NCBI GenBank assembly: GCA_016706225.1
Contig: JADJKB010000013.1
Location: forward strand, 186,001 to 250,000
Direction of reading: 5' to 3'
Source of the DNA: Myxococcales bacterium
GTDB lineage: Bacteria > Myxococcota_A > Polyangia > Polyangiales > Polyangiaceae
Length of the DNA stretch: 64,000 bases
The notes below the pieces were generated by a model. The model saw nothing but the letters and a program-made list of their open reading frames with translations. It was not told the origin of the DNA and ran no database searches. Shown one piece after another: positions 7,393 through 17,568 of the stretch (position 1 is the first letter of the stretch; each line of letters opens with the position of its first letter). A program made the position numbers and the translations under genes.

Positions 7393-8606
7393 GCTCGGTT
7401 CGCGCGCCAAGCGATCTGCTCGCGCTCGACCCCTCGTCGCGCCAGGGCCGCGGACCGGTAGCCGTCGGCGGCCGGGTTCAGCTCGTGGAGGGAACCCGCG
7501 TGAGGCTGAGCGATGCGCTCGGAGTGATCGACGTCGTGCTGGACGATGCCAGCGGATTGCAGGCCGGCGATCTGATCGTCGCCGTCGGGCGACAGGTCGG
7601 TCAGCGCCTGCTGAATGCGACGCTCGAAGCGCGCTTCCCCTGCCCCACCCCTCGCGGAGACGGCGACATCGCGCGCTTCACGTGGCGGGGCGTCGGCCGC
7701 AATTTGCAGGCGCGCGCCGCGGCCTTCGCAACCATCCGCGCGTACTTCGCCGAGCAGGCCTTCATCGAGGTCGACACCCCGCAACGTGTGGGGACTCCGG
7801 GGCTCGATTTTCACATCGACGCGCTGAGGGCGGAGGCGGGTTTTCTCGTCACTTCGCCGGAGTTTCAGCTGAAACGCCTGCTGGTGGGCGGCGTGCCGCG
7901 CGTGTATCAGCTGGCGCACTGTTTCCGCGCCGACGAGAGCGGCCCGTTGCACGAGCCGGAGTTCGCGATGCTCGAATGGTATCGCGCGTTCTCCGGGCAA
8001 GAGGCCGTCATGGCGGACACCGAGGCCATCGTCTCCCGCGTCGTGGAGCGCGTGGCCGGCAAGCTCACGCTGAAGCGGCCGGATGGAACTCGTCTGGAGC
8101 TGCGCCCGCCGTTCCGCCGCTCGACCGTACGCGAAGCGTTCAAGCGCCACGCTGGCGTCGCGGACGCGGTGGATCTCGCCGAGAGCGACGAGGCTCGCTT
8201 CTTCGAGCTCCTGGTCGAGCGTGTCGAACCGGCCTTGGCCCGGGCGCGCCGCCCCGTGTTTCTGTGCGACTACCCGGCGACCCAGGCCTCGCTGGCTCGC
8301 CGGAGCCCTGAGGATCCTCGCGTCGCGGAGCGCTTCGAGCTCTACGCCGGGGGTATCGAGTTATGCAACGGGTTCGGTGAGCTCACCGACCCCAAGGAGC
8401 AGCGTCGCCGCTTTGTTGCCGAGCGCCGTGCGCGCAAATTGGCGGGGCGCCCCGCCTATCGCGTCGATGCCCGGTTCCTCTCTGCCCTCGATGCCGGCAT
8501 GCCTCCCTCGGGCGGCAACGCCCTCGGCGTCGACCGCCTGGTCGCGCTCGCGCTCGGCTCCGCAGACATCGGCGCCGTCATGCCGTTCCCGCGCCGAGAG
8601 CTGTGA
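7338..8606 (+). CDS. epmA: EpmA-like class II lysyl-tRNA synthetase paralogue
   Basis: Elongation factor P (R)-beta-lysine ligase family (GenX/PoxA): activates lysine or beta-lysine and attaches it to a Lys of EF-P. All three class II synthetase motifs are visible: motif 1 around FATIRAYFAEQAFIEVDTP, motif 2 as CFRADESGPLHEPEFAMLEW, and motif 3 as GGNALGVDRLVALALG. Known EpmA proteins are about 325 residues and lack an anticodon domain; this one has ~100 extra N-terminal residues (RVQLVEGTRVRLSDALGVID) that could be a reduced OB-fold. The start is uncertain: GTG 7338 overlaps sctS by 55 bp, and GTG 7485 would remove much of the extension. No efp gene is nearby. Confidence 0.8.
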   Translation: MDGQSDRRLRRTRLRGRLSSVRAPSDLLALDPSSRQGRGPVAVGGRVQLVEGTRVRLSDALGVIDVVLDDASGLQAGDLIVAVGRQVGQRLLNATLEARFPCPTPRGDGDIARFTWRGVGRNLQARAAAFATIRAYFAEQAFIEVDTPQRVGTPGLDFHIDALRAEAGFLVTSPEFQLKRLLVGGVPRVYQLAHCFRADESGPLHEPEFAMLEWYRAFSGQEAVMADTEAIVSRVVERVAGKLTLKRPDGTRLELRPPFRRSTVREAFKRHAGVADAVDLAESDEARFFELLVERVEPALARARRPVFLCDYPATQASLARRSPEDPRVAERFELYAGGIELCNGFGELTDPKEQRRRFVAERRARKLAGRPAYRVDARFLSALDAGMPPSGGNALGVDRLVALALGSADIGAVMPFPRREL

Positions 8607-8620
8607 GCCCGCCGCTCAGT

Positions 8621-8654
8621 CAGCGGGCGCTCACTGCCAGCGGGCGGTCACTGC
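8621..8654. repeat. Imperfect 17-bp tandem duplication
   Basis: Two adjacent 17-base copies, cagcgggcgctcactgc and cagcgggcggtcactgc, differ at one base. They lie between the convergent stops of the EpmA-like gene (8606) and the esterase-like lipoprotein (8666). No T-tract accompanies them, so a terminator role is not supported. Confidence 0.6.
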
Positions 8655-8665
8655 GCTCGTCCGCA

Positions 8666-11173
8666 TCAAGGGCCGACCTGGGGCACTGCGCCTTCGGCGA
8701 CCATGCCCAGGAAGCGTGTGATGTCACTGGTTGCGTTCGCCACGTCGAGGGCAACGAAGTGCCCGTCCTTGCCGCTCGGAGGGCCGTATTCCCGCACGAC
8801 CAGCGTCACCTTTGCGCCAGCGACGGTCTTGTTGCCGGCGAGCGGCAGCGCCTTCTCCGCCAGGCCTGGATCCCCGATGGGCTCCGGCTTGGTGGCGCTG
8901 GCGTCGTGGGTGCCCAGATCGAAGCCACCCGCGAGGGCGAACGCCGCCATCGTCGTGCCGGGGCTGTAGTTGTCGCCGGTGCCGTAGGTCTGGAAGACGT
9001 GCTTGGGCAGGCTGCCGGTCTCGGGCTGTGTGCCGATGGCCCGCGCGTGGTTCAGGGGATCCGCCGGATCGATCCAGATCTGCAACAACGTCAGGACCGG
9101 GTGCATGTCACCCCCGTTGAGCTTGCCGCTGGAGTCCATGTCGGCGAGCACGAAGGGCAGCGCGCCCGCGATGTTCACCGGCTGTTTCTTGGCGAGCAGC
9201 GCGTGGATCAGGCTGGCTCCGTTGCCGCTCAGCACCGAGCCCTTGTAGACGTCGGTGTACGGCAGGGCCAGGCTGCCGGCCGTCGAGCCCTGGGAGTGGC
9301 CATAGAACACGATGGCGTTCGGATCGACCTTGATGTCCGCGCCCTTGCTGGTCGCCGCGTCGACGTTCAGCGTCGAGGCGAAACGAGCGAGCGCCAGCTG
9401 ATCGACGCCGCCCTGGAGCGGGTTACCGCGCGCCGCGGCCGGATTCTTGAAGTTGTAGAACAGATCGTTCGGTGACGCGCTGGACGCCCCGCGCCTGGGT
9501 CCGTGCTCGGCCTGATCGATACCGAGCACCGCAAAACCAACGCTGCCGGCCGGCGTCTTGGCCTTGGAGAGCGCCCCGGCAATTTCCGGTCGCACGTGGC
9601 TGCGGAACGAGCCGCCGGTGCCGTGAGCGAACACCGTCAGCGGCCAACCCGCCGCCGGCATCGCTCCCTTCGGCACGGTCAGCGCCATGCACACGTCCTC
9701 GGAGCGCTCCGGCTGATCGAAGCGCAGGTCTCCGCCCGCATCCGTGTACGGCGGCGTCCCCTTCTGGAACACCGGCAGCGAAAGCAGGGCGTGGTACTCG
9801 TCGAAGTCCGGCGAAGCGCCGTCTCCACACGCGCGGTCGCCGTCTGCCTGGGGGCACGGCGACTTGGCTCCGCCGCCGCACTTGACCCAACCCTTCGCAG
9901 CCGGCACCCCCGCGGACAGCACCGCGGTCGCCAGCTGTTTCATCGGCTCCCGCACCTTGCCGGCTGTGATCACCGACGCGTTCAAGACCAGCGCCGAGTC
10001 GATCAGTTTGTCCTTCAGGTAGTCGCGGAACGGCTTGAACGCCGCGTGGGCCAGCGCGAGCTCGCCGTCGGCGGGAGCCGCATCGGCGAGCACCGCGGTC
10101 AGGTGCTCGGAGCGATCGATGCCCACTCCGCTCTTCGCCTTGCCCGCAGTCGTCAGGTAGACCGCGTACTGGTGGCCCGGTGTCATTGGCGCACCGGTGG
10201 GCCGCCGGACCGACAGGTTGTTCTCGCAGACGTAGTGGGTCTTGTTGGGATTCCAGGCCCAGAACAGGCCCGCGCTGGAGCCGTACTCCGGCGTCCCGGT
10301 GGTGATGTCGACCCACTGCACCGGATACTTTCCGGCCGCCTCGGTCGAGAACGAATCGAAGTCGATCTCACCCGAGAAGCGGAAGATGACCGTCGGGCTG
10401 GTGCCCCACGCGCTCTCGTTCTTCTCGAGCGCGTCGATGTATCCCTTCACCGGGTCAAAACCCAAGAGCTCCGGACCAGGCGTCGGAAAGCCGTAGAGAT
10501 CGAGCCAGCCGCCCTTGATGCGCACGTCGTTGGGGAACGGCAGGCGGAAGAAGTCCGCCTCTTGCCCCTTCGGCGCCTTGACCCCCGGCACCTCGAAGTA
10601 CGCCCGAACGCTGCCGGCGCTCGCGGCGTCGCAGGCCACACCCTGCCAGGTCGGGAGCCCGAAGGTTGGCGCGCCCGGCAGTGGTTGGTTGCACTTGCCG
10701 AGGGTGCAGGTGAGTCCCCCGTAACAGTCTCCGCTGGTCGTGCAGAGTGCGCCGACGTCCCCGGTGCCCTCGGGCGCACACTGGGTCGAGAAACCTGCGA
10801 GCACACAGCGCAGTCCGCTCTCACAGTCCGCGTCGCTGGTGCAGCCATCGCCGTTCGTCCCGCTCCCGGCCTTTGCACACTTGCTGGTGATGCACTGCAG
10901 GCCGTCCGCGCACTCGCCGGCGATCACGCAGATTTGCCCCTCCAGCGTCGAGTGGCCGAGCTCACACAGCCCGTTCTTGCACGCCAGACCTTGGCGACAG
11001 GGTTTGATGCCGCTGCACTCCTGCCCGACTCCGGCGCCGGTGATCGGCGCGCCGCCGCCACCCCCGCTGCCTCCGAGCCCATCGTCGCCGGCGTAGGCGC
11101 CGTCGTCACAACCCTGCGTTGCCAGCGGCAGCGCGCAACAAAGCCCCAAAAGCGTCCAGCCCCGAAGAGTCAT
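8666..11173 (-). CDS. Large esterase/lipase-like lipoprotein
   Basis: 835-residue exported protein. The signal peptide ends LATQGC (lipobox). Residues ~20-60 are Gly-rich. Residues ~50-165 hold four Cys-rich modules of the GxxCxxxxxCxxGLxC type (GQECSGIKPCRQGLACKNG and similar), common in myxobacterial surface proteins. The rest is an alpha/beta-hydrolase: VFAHGTGG as oxyanion loop, the nucleophile elbow FYGHSQGSTAG (Ser), TYGTGDNYSPG as the likely acid site and KDGHFVA as the likely His. Probably a cell-surface or outer-membrane esterase; the substrate is unknown. It is monocistronic by spacing and converges with the EpmA-like gene. Confidence 0.8.
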   Translation of the reverse strand: MTLRGWTLLGLCCALPLATQGCDDGAYAGDDGLGGSGGGGGAPITGAGVGQECSGIKPCRQGLACKNGLCELGHSTLEGQICVIAGECADGLQCITSKCAKAGSGTNGDGCTSDADCESGLRCVLAGFSTQCAPEGTGDVGALCTTSGDCYGGLTCTLGKCNQPLPGAPTFGLPTWQGVACDAASAGSVRAYFEVPGVKAPKGQEADFFRLPFPNDVRIKGGWLDLYGFPTPGPELLGFDPVKGYIDALEKNESAWGTSPTVIFRFSGEIDFDSFSTEAAGKYPVQWVDITTGTPEYGSSAGLFWAWNPNKTHYVCENNLSVRRPTGAPMTPGHQYAVYLTTAGKAKSGVGIDRSEHLTAVLADAAPADGELALAHAAFKPFRDYLKDKLIDSALVLNASVITAGKVREPMKQLATAVLSAGVPAAKGWVKCGGGAKSPCPQADGDRACGDGASPDFDEYHALLSLPVFQKGTPPYTDAGGDLRFDQPERSEDVCMALTVPKGAMPAAGWPLTVFAHGTGGSFRSHVRPEIAGALSKAKTPAGSVGFAVLGIDQAEHGPRRGASSASPNDLFYNFKNPAAARGNPLQGGVDQLALARFASTLNVDAATSKGADIKVDPNAIVFYGHSQGSTAGSLALPYTDVYKGSVLSGNGASLIHALLAKKQPVNIAGALPFVLADMDSSGKLNGGDMHPVLTLLQIWIDPADPLNHARAIGTQPETGSLPKHVFQTYGTGDNYSPGTTMAAFALAGGFDLGTHDASATKPEPIGDPGLAEKALPLAGNKTVAGAKVTLVVREYGPPSGKDGHFVALDVANATSDITRFLGMVAEGAVPQVGP

Positions 11174-11284
11174 CGGACGATCTTTGCCTCACTCGGGCCG
11201 GAGGGCAACCCGAACCGCTCGCCCGGTCGCAAGCCGACGTTCCGTCTCGCTCGGCGCGGCCGCCACGCGGGCTCTCCCGACCCT

Positions 11285-11950
11285 TCAGTCGTAGCGTAGA
11301 AACGAGATCGCCGGCACGGGCAAGAGGCGCTCGCGCCCGCCGAGGGACTCGAGCTCCACGACGAAGGCAAACGCCACGACGTCCGCACCCTGCCGGTGAA
11401 CCAGCTCCCCTGCGGCGGCCGCCGTGCCGCCGGTCGCCAGGAGGTCGTCCACGACGAGCACCCGCGCGCCCTCGGCCAGCGAGTCGCGGTGCATCTCGAG
11501 CTCACTCTCCCCGTACTCGAGCGAGTAGCTCACCTTGTCGGTGCGGTACGGCAGCTTGCCGGGTTTGCGCACTGGCACGAAGCTAGCGTTGAGCCGCGCC
11601 GCCAGTGCTCCACCGAAGATGAAGCCGCGGGACTCGATACCAACGACGGCATCGATGTGCTCTCCGACGAACCGCTCCGCGATCGCGTCGAGCACGATGT
11701 GGAACGCCTTGGGGTCAGCCAAGAGCGGCGTGATGTCCTTGAAGAGGATCCCGGCCTGCGGAAAATTCGGGATCTCCCGGATCAGCTCGCGGACGTAGGA
11801 GAGCCCGTCGACCAGCTCCGGAGCAATGTGCGGCAGCGAGCGCTTCTGGGGCTTCGCGGCGGGGACTGCCTTGCCTCCTCGTGGAGTCAAGCCGGGCCGG
11901 GACGGCGCGCGGGTCTTCGGGCTCGGGGCGGAACGCTTGCGGGCAGCCAT
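11285..11950 (-). CDS. apt: Adenine phosphoribosyltransferase
   Basis: Salvages adenine to AMP with PRPP, cytoplasmic. From residue ~50 the protein is a normal Apt: IREIPNFPQAGILFKDITPLL, IESRGFIFGGALAARL, VPVRKPGKLPY, and the PRPP-binding loop VLVVDDLLATGGTA. It carries an unusual basic, Pro/Lys/Arg-rich N-terminal extension of ~45 residues. No other ATG lies before the conserved part, so the extension may be real or the start may be a non-ATG codon further in. It lies 15 bp downstream of surE in the same direction, a purine/nucleotide-salvage pair. Confidence 0.95.
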   Translation of the reverse strand: MAARKRSAPSPKTRAPSRPGLTPRGGKAVPAAKPQKRSLPHIAPELVDGLSYVRELIREIPNFPQAGILFKDITPLLADPKAFHIVLDAIAERFVGEHIDAVVGIESRGFIFGGALAARLNASFVPVRKPGKLPYRTDKVSYSLEYGESELEMHRDSLAEGARVLVVDDLLATGGTAAAAGELVHRQGADVVAFAFVVELESLGGRERLLPVPAISFLRYD

Positions 11951-11965
11951 GCGCGCTTCAATAGT

Positions 11966-12757
11966 TCATTTCGCGTCACCGCCCAAGCGCTCATCTCCGG
12001 AGCCGGTGTGGCGCTCGACGACCAGCTCGGCGTGCTCCTGGTCCGGGCGCGCCCAGAGATCCAACACCAAGGGTGTGACCCCAACGACTCCTTGGTCGAA
12101 CGCCTCGGTGTCCGAACCGGGCACGTGGCGGTGTTCGAGCAAGGGTCCACCGATCCACAAGTACTCGCGCCCGCGGGGATCACGCCGAAACTCGATGCTC
12201 TCTTCGTACTCACGACGGCCCAGGCGTGTGGCCCGGACCTGCCAGCCAGCGCCCGCCGGGAAGTTCACGTTGAGCAGGGTCCCGCGCCCGCGCGGCTCTC
12301 CGAGCAAGGCCAGGAGCAGACTCGCCGAGACCTGCGCGGCGGCGGAGAAATCCGCTCCGGCGCCGGCGGATACAGCCAGCGTCGGCAGGCCCTTCAGCGC
12401 ACCCTCCCGCGCCGCTGCCACCGTCCCGCTGTAGAAGACGTCGTCACCCAGGTTCAGTCCATGGTTCAGTCCGCTGACCACGGCGTCGGGTTTCCGCGCC
12501 AGCACCCGGTCTCCCGCCGCGAGCGCCACGTACACACAGTCGGCGGGCGTCCCGTCCACCGAGAAGACTCCGGGCTCATGGCGATACAGCCGCAGCGGGC
12601 GATGCAGGCTGAGAGCGTGGCTCGCAGCGCTCTGTTCCACCTCCGGCGCACAGACGACGACGTCGGCGACCTCCATCAGAGCCGCGCGCAGGCTGGAGAT
12701 CCCGCGGGAGCGGTAGCCGTCGTCATTGGATAGGAGCACCAGGGGGCGATCGGTCAT
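11966..12757 (-). CDS. surE: 5'/3'-nucleotidase SurE
   Basis: Metal-dependent nucleoside monophosphate phosphatase with a Rossmann-like fold. The diagnostic N-terminal metal site PLVLLSNDDGYRSRGI (Asp-Asp), APEVEQSAASHALSLHRPLR, VDGTPADCVYVAL and SGLNHGLNLGDDVFYSGTVAAAREG are all present. ATG 12757 (MTDRPLVLLSND) is chosen; an in-frame codon 30 bp upstream would only add a non-conserved leader. 263 residues is a normal length. apt follows 15 bp later, so the two are probably one transcript. Confidence 0.95.
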   Translation of the reverse strand: MTDRPLVLLSNDDGYRSRGISSLRAALMEVADVVVCAPEVEQSAASHALSLHRPLRLYRHEPGVFSVDGTPADCVYVALAAGDRVLARKPDAVVSGLNHGLNLGDDVFYSGTVAAAREGALKGLPTLAVSAGAGADFSAAAQVSASLLLALLGEPRGRGTLLNVNFPAGAGWQVRATRLGRREYEESIEFRRDPRGREYLWIGGPLLEHRHVPGSDTEAFDQGVVGVTPLVLDLWARPDQEHAELVVERHTGSGDERLGGDAK

Positions 12758-12849
12758 TTTTTCACCAGTCGAGGGACGCCGCAGCATTTTCGCTGCCGGC
12801 GCCGGCGTCCAGTCGGAAAACGGATCAGACCAAAAAGTCCACGCACGCT

Positions 12850-12881
12850 CCCGAAGCGTCGACTACCCTCGACGCTTCGGG
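12850..12881 (+). promoter_or_regulatory. Perfect 13-bp inverted repeat abutting a start codon
   Basis: Arm 1 is cccgaagcgtcga (12850-12862), the loop is ctaccc (12863-12868) and arm 2 is tcgacgcttcggg (12869-12881). The arms are exact reverse complements, and arm 2 ends on the base before the kinase ATG at 12882. In RNA this would be a very stable hairpin covering the whole ribosome-binding region; in DNA it could be a dimeric repressor operator. No separate Shine-Dalgarno sequence is visible. A regulatory role is inference. Confidence 0.6.
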
Positions 12882-15044
<2,163 letters not shown>

Positions 15045-15288
15045 GGCAGTCGATCTTGTTCCCCGACGGCGGGACGGACGTCCGGGCTGCGGGCTCCCTC
15101 GGGCGCATCCTGGAGCTGACCGGGCGTCTCGATCGCACGCGGGTCCGCACACTCATCGGCGAACACGACGGCATGATCACCGGCAAAGACGCCGGGCCGA
15201 CGACGCTCACGTTCCCGTTCGCCGACGCGAACCGGGCGGCCCGCGCCAGCCTCGAGGTCGCGCGGGTCGGAGGCGTCGGCGTCGAACG

Positions 15289-15600
15289 CTAAGGGGCGAC
15301 CAGCGTCTTCAGCTCGCCGGTCTCGTGCAGCTCGATGACGATGTCGCAGCCGCCCACCAGTTTCCCGTCGACGTAGAGCTGCGGGAACGTCGGCCAGCTG
15401 GAGTACTCCTTCAGGCCGTCGCGCAGATCGGGGTCTTGCAGGATGTTCACGTCGCGGAAGTCGACCTCGAGCTCCTTGAGGATCTGCACGACCCGAGCCG
15501 AGAAACCGCACTGCGGAAAATTCTTGCTGCCCTTCATGAACAGCACGACCGGGCTCTGGTCGAGGGTGGACTTGATTCGATCTCGGAGTGCCTCATCCAT
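15289..15600 (-). CDS. grxD: Monothiol CGFS-type glutaredoxin
   Basis: 103 residues, Grx4/GrxD type: binds and transfers [2Fe-2S] clusters with glutathione rather than reducing disulfides. Visible motifs are VVLFMKGSKNFPQCGFSARVV with the single active-site Cys, SWPTFPQLYVDGKLVGGCDI (the TFP cis-proline and GG-CD glutathione site) and the expected acidic helix. It is 6 bp downstream of bolA. CGFS glutaredoxins and BolA proteins form cluster-bridged heterodimers, so the gene pair makes functional sense. The gene symbol follows E. coli usage. Confidence 0.93.
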   Translation of the reverse strand: MDEALRDRIKSTLDQSPVVLFMKGSKNFPQCGFSARVVQILKELEVDFRDVNILQDPDLRDGLKEYSSWPTFPQLYVDGKLVGGCDIVIELHETGELKTLVAP

Positions 15601-15606
15601 GAAGAT

Positions 15607-15858
15607 TCATCCTTTGAGCTTCGCCCAAGCTTCGGGCGTGTAGGTCTTGAGCGCCAGGGCGTGGACTGCCCCCTGCATCGCGTCGCCCAGGGCGGCGTAC
15701 ACCATCCGGTGTTGTTCGATCCGGCTTCGGCCCACGAATGCCCCAGACACCACTCGGGCGTCGTAGTGGTCCTTGGTCCCCGTCATGTCCAGCACTGCGA
15801 CGTCCCCGTCCGGGAACGCCTGGAGCAGCAGGGAACGAACCGCCTCCGGCTCAATCAT
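15607..15858 (-). CDS. bolA: BolA-family protein
   Basis: 83-residue stand-alone BolA domain. The recognisable features are the VLDMTGTKDHYDARVVSGAF strand pair, SRIEQHRMVYAALGDAM and the conserved His in AVHALALKTYTPEAW. BolA-like proteins work with CGFS glutaredoxins in Fe-S cluster maturation or trafficking, and the partner gene follows directly. Whether it is of the BolA or IbaG/YrbA type is not certain from sequence. It follows the histidine-kinase gene by 33 bp. Confidence 0.9.
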   Translation of the reverse strand: MIEPEAVRSLLLQAFPDGDVAVLDMTGTKDHYDARVVSGAFVGRSRIEQHRMVYAALGDAMQGAVHALALKTYTPEAWAKLKG

Positions 15859-15891
15859 GGGCGCTTCAAATGATACGTAAGGGAAGGTTTG

Positions 15892-17481
15892 TCAACCCGC
15901 CGCCGCGCGCTCGCGGCGCAGGGCCTGGCTCAACGCCGCGTCGAGCTCTGCCATCGAAAACGGCTTTTTCAGCAGCACCACCCCGGGTTTGACCACGCCT
16001 TTCTGCAGCACGACGTTCTCCGTGTAACCCGACATGAACACGACCGCGAGGTCGTGGTCCTTCAGCAGGCGGTCCGCGAGCTCCCGGCCGTTCATCCACG
16101 GCATGACCACGTCCGTGAGCAAGAGCTCTGCCTTGAAACCGGGCTGGGCCGCCGCGACCAGGGCGTCGGCGCCGTTGGCCGCGTCCGTGACCTGGTGCCC
16201 CAGCTTCTCCAGCAGCCTTTTCGCGGTCCTGCGCACGAGCTCGTCGTCCTCGACCAACAGGATGTGCAGCGACGGGGTCACGACGTGCGTTGGAGCGTGT
16301 CGAGGCCCGCCGAGGACGACCTTCTGTTGGCGCGGCCAGTAGATATCGAATGTCGTTCCTCGACCCGGCGAGCTGTCGACGAAGATGTGACCCCTGAGTT
16401 GTTTGACGATGCCGTACACCACCGCGAGCCCGAGACCGGTGCCCTTGCCGACCTCCTTGGTGGTGTAAAACGGCTCGAAGATCCGGGCCCGCGCCTCGGG
16501 CGACAACCCTGGGCCGTTGTCCGAGACGCGCAGGCGCACGTATTCACCCGGCGTCACCTCCGGCATCGCGCGAGCAAACTCCTCGTCCAGGGTGGAGTTC
16601 TCGGTCTCGACGCTGATGGTGCCGCCGGACTGAAGCGCGTCCCGCGCGTTCGTCAGGAGGTTCATCAGCACCTGCTGGACCTGGGTCGGATCCCCATCAA
16701 AAGCCCACGGGTCGAGCGCGAGCTCGGTCCGCAGCAGGATGTCCTCGGGCAGCAGGCGACTGAGCAGCTTCTCGGACTCGATGACCCCCGCGTTCAGGGT
16801 CAGCGTCTGGAGCTCCAGCATCTGGCGGCGGGCGAATCCCAGCAGCTGTTTGTTCAGGTCCGCGCCGCGGCGCGCTGCCAGCTCGATGTTCTCGGCCATC
16901 GGGGCCTGCTCTTTGCTCGGCTTGAGCAGGTGGAGCGAACCTTGGACCACCGTCAGCAGGTTGTTGAAGTCATGGGCCACGCCGCCAGCCAACCGCCCGA
17001 TGCTCTCGAGCCGTTGGGACTCAATCAACGCCGCTTCGAGTCGCTGGCGCTCGCTGATCTCCCGTCGCAGCCGGGCGTCCCGATCCTCGACGGTCCGGCG
17101 CGCCCGCTGTTCGGCGTCGATCGAAGCGGTGATGATCAGCGCCGCGGCAACGAACAGGAACACGGCCACGCGGTCCCCCGAGTGCATGGGCCAGAGGCTG
17201 CCGCGCGGCTGGGCGAACAGCACCGACGCAACGATGACCGAAGCGAGCGTGGTGATGCCCCCGGCCCGCCAACCGCCGAAGCGCGCGGCGGCAGCGACCG
17301 CGGCGAGGTAGAGCACGTACAGAACCCGGTCACCCACGACCGGCTCGAGCAGCGCGCGGATCGCGGTCGCGCCGACCACGGCGCCCACCACGAGGGTCGC
17401 CTTGCCAACGAGGCCGAGCGGGGGGGGTGACGGCGGCGTCGGCGTTGGACGCGCAGGATCATCGATCGGGACTTGCCCCAT
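15892..17481 (-). CDS. Membrane hybrid histidine kinase with receiver domain
   Basis: 529 residues. Four transmembrane helices at the N-terminus (~25-145) resemble the DUF4118 sensor type. They are followed by a short coiled coil, the HisKA H-box SIGRLAGGVAHDFNNLLTVV, and an HATPase_c domain with N and G boxes (LMNLLTNARDAL, VSDNGPGL, GKGTGLGLAVVYGIV). The C-terminal receiver has ILLVEDDELV, the phosphoacceptor Asp in LLLTDVVMPWMNG and the KKPF lysine. No extended periplasmic domain is present, so it probably senses through the membrane or internally. No DNA-binding response regulator is adjacent. The bolA gene follows 33 bp later. Confidence 0.92.
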   Translation of the reverse strand: MGQVPIDDPARPTPTPPSPPPLGLVGKATLVVGAVVGATAIRALLEPVVGDRVLYVLYLAAVAAAARFGGWRAGGITTLASVIVASVLFAQPRGSLWPMHSGDRVAVFLFVAAALIITASIDAEQRARRTVEDRDARLRREISERQRLEAALIESQRLESIGRLAGGVAHDFNNLLTVVQGSLHLLKPSKEQAPMAENIELAARRGADLNKQLLGFARRQMLELQTLTLNAGVIESEKLLSRLLPEDILLRTELALDPWAFDGDPTQVQQVLMNLLTNARDALQSGGTISVETENSTLDEEFARAMPEVTPGEYVRLRVSDNGPGLSPEARARIFEPFYTTKEVGKGTGLGLAVVYGIVKQLRGHIFVDSSPGRGTTFDIYWPRQQKVVLGGPRHAPTHVVTPSLHILLVEDDELVRRTAKRLLEKLGHQVTDAANGADALVAAAQPGFKAELLLTDVVMPWMNGRELADRLLKDHDLAVVFMSGYTENVVLQKGVVKPGVVLLKKPFSMAELDAALSQALRRERAAAG

Positions 17482-17568
17482 ACGGCGCCCAATTCATAGA
17501 ACGCGGGCTGCCGTTGGTCCAGGTGCCGCCGAAAGCGGGTGGATTTGAGCGGCTCGAGCTCGTGCTGT

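Noticed and set aside
9503..11299. Plus-strand open frame of ~600 codons
   Set aside because: Antisense to the esterase-like lipoprotein, which has a signal peptide, Cys modules and a GHSQGS motif. The antisense product shows no domain.
15889..17430. Plus-strand open frame of ~510 codons
   Set aside because: Antisense to the hybrid histidine kinase, whose H, N, G and receiver motifs are all present.
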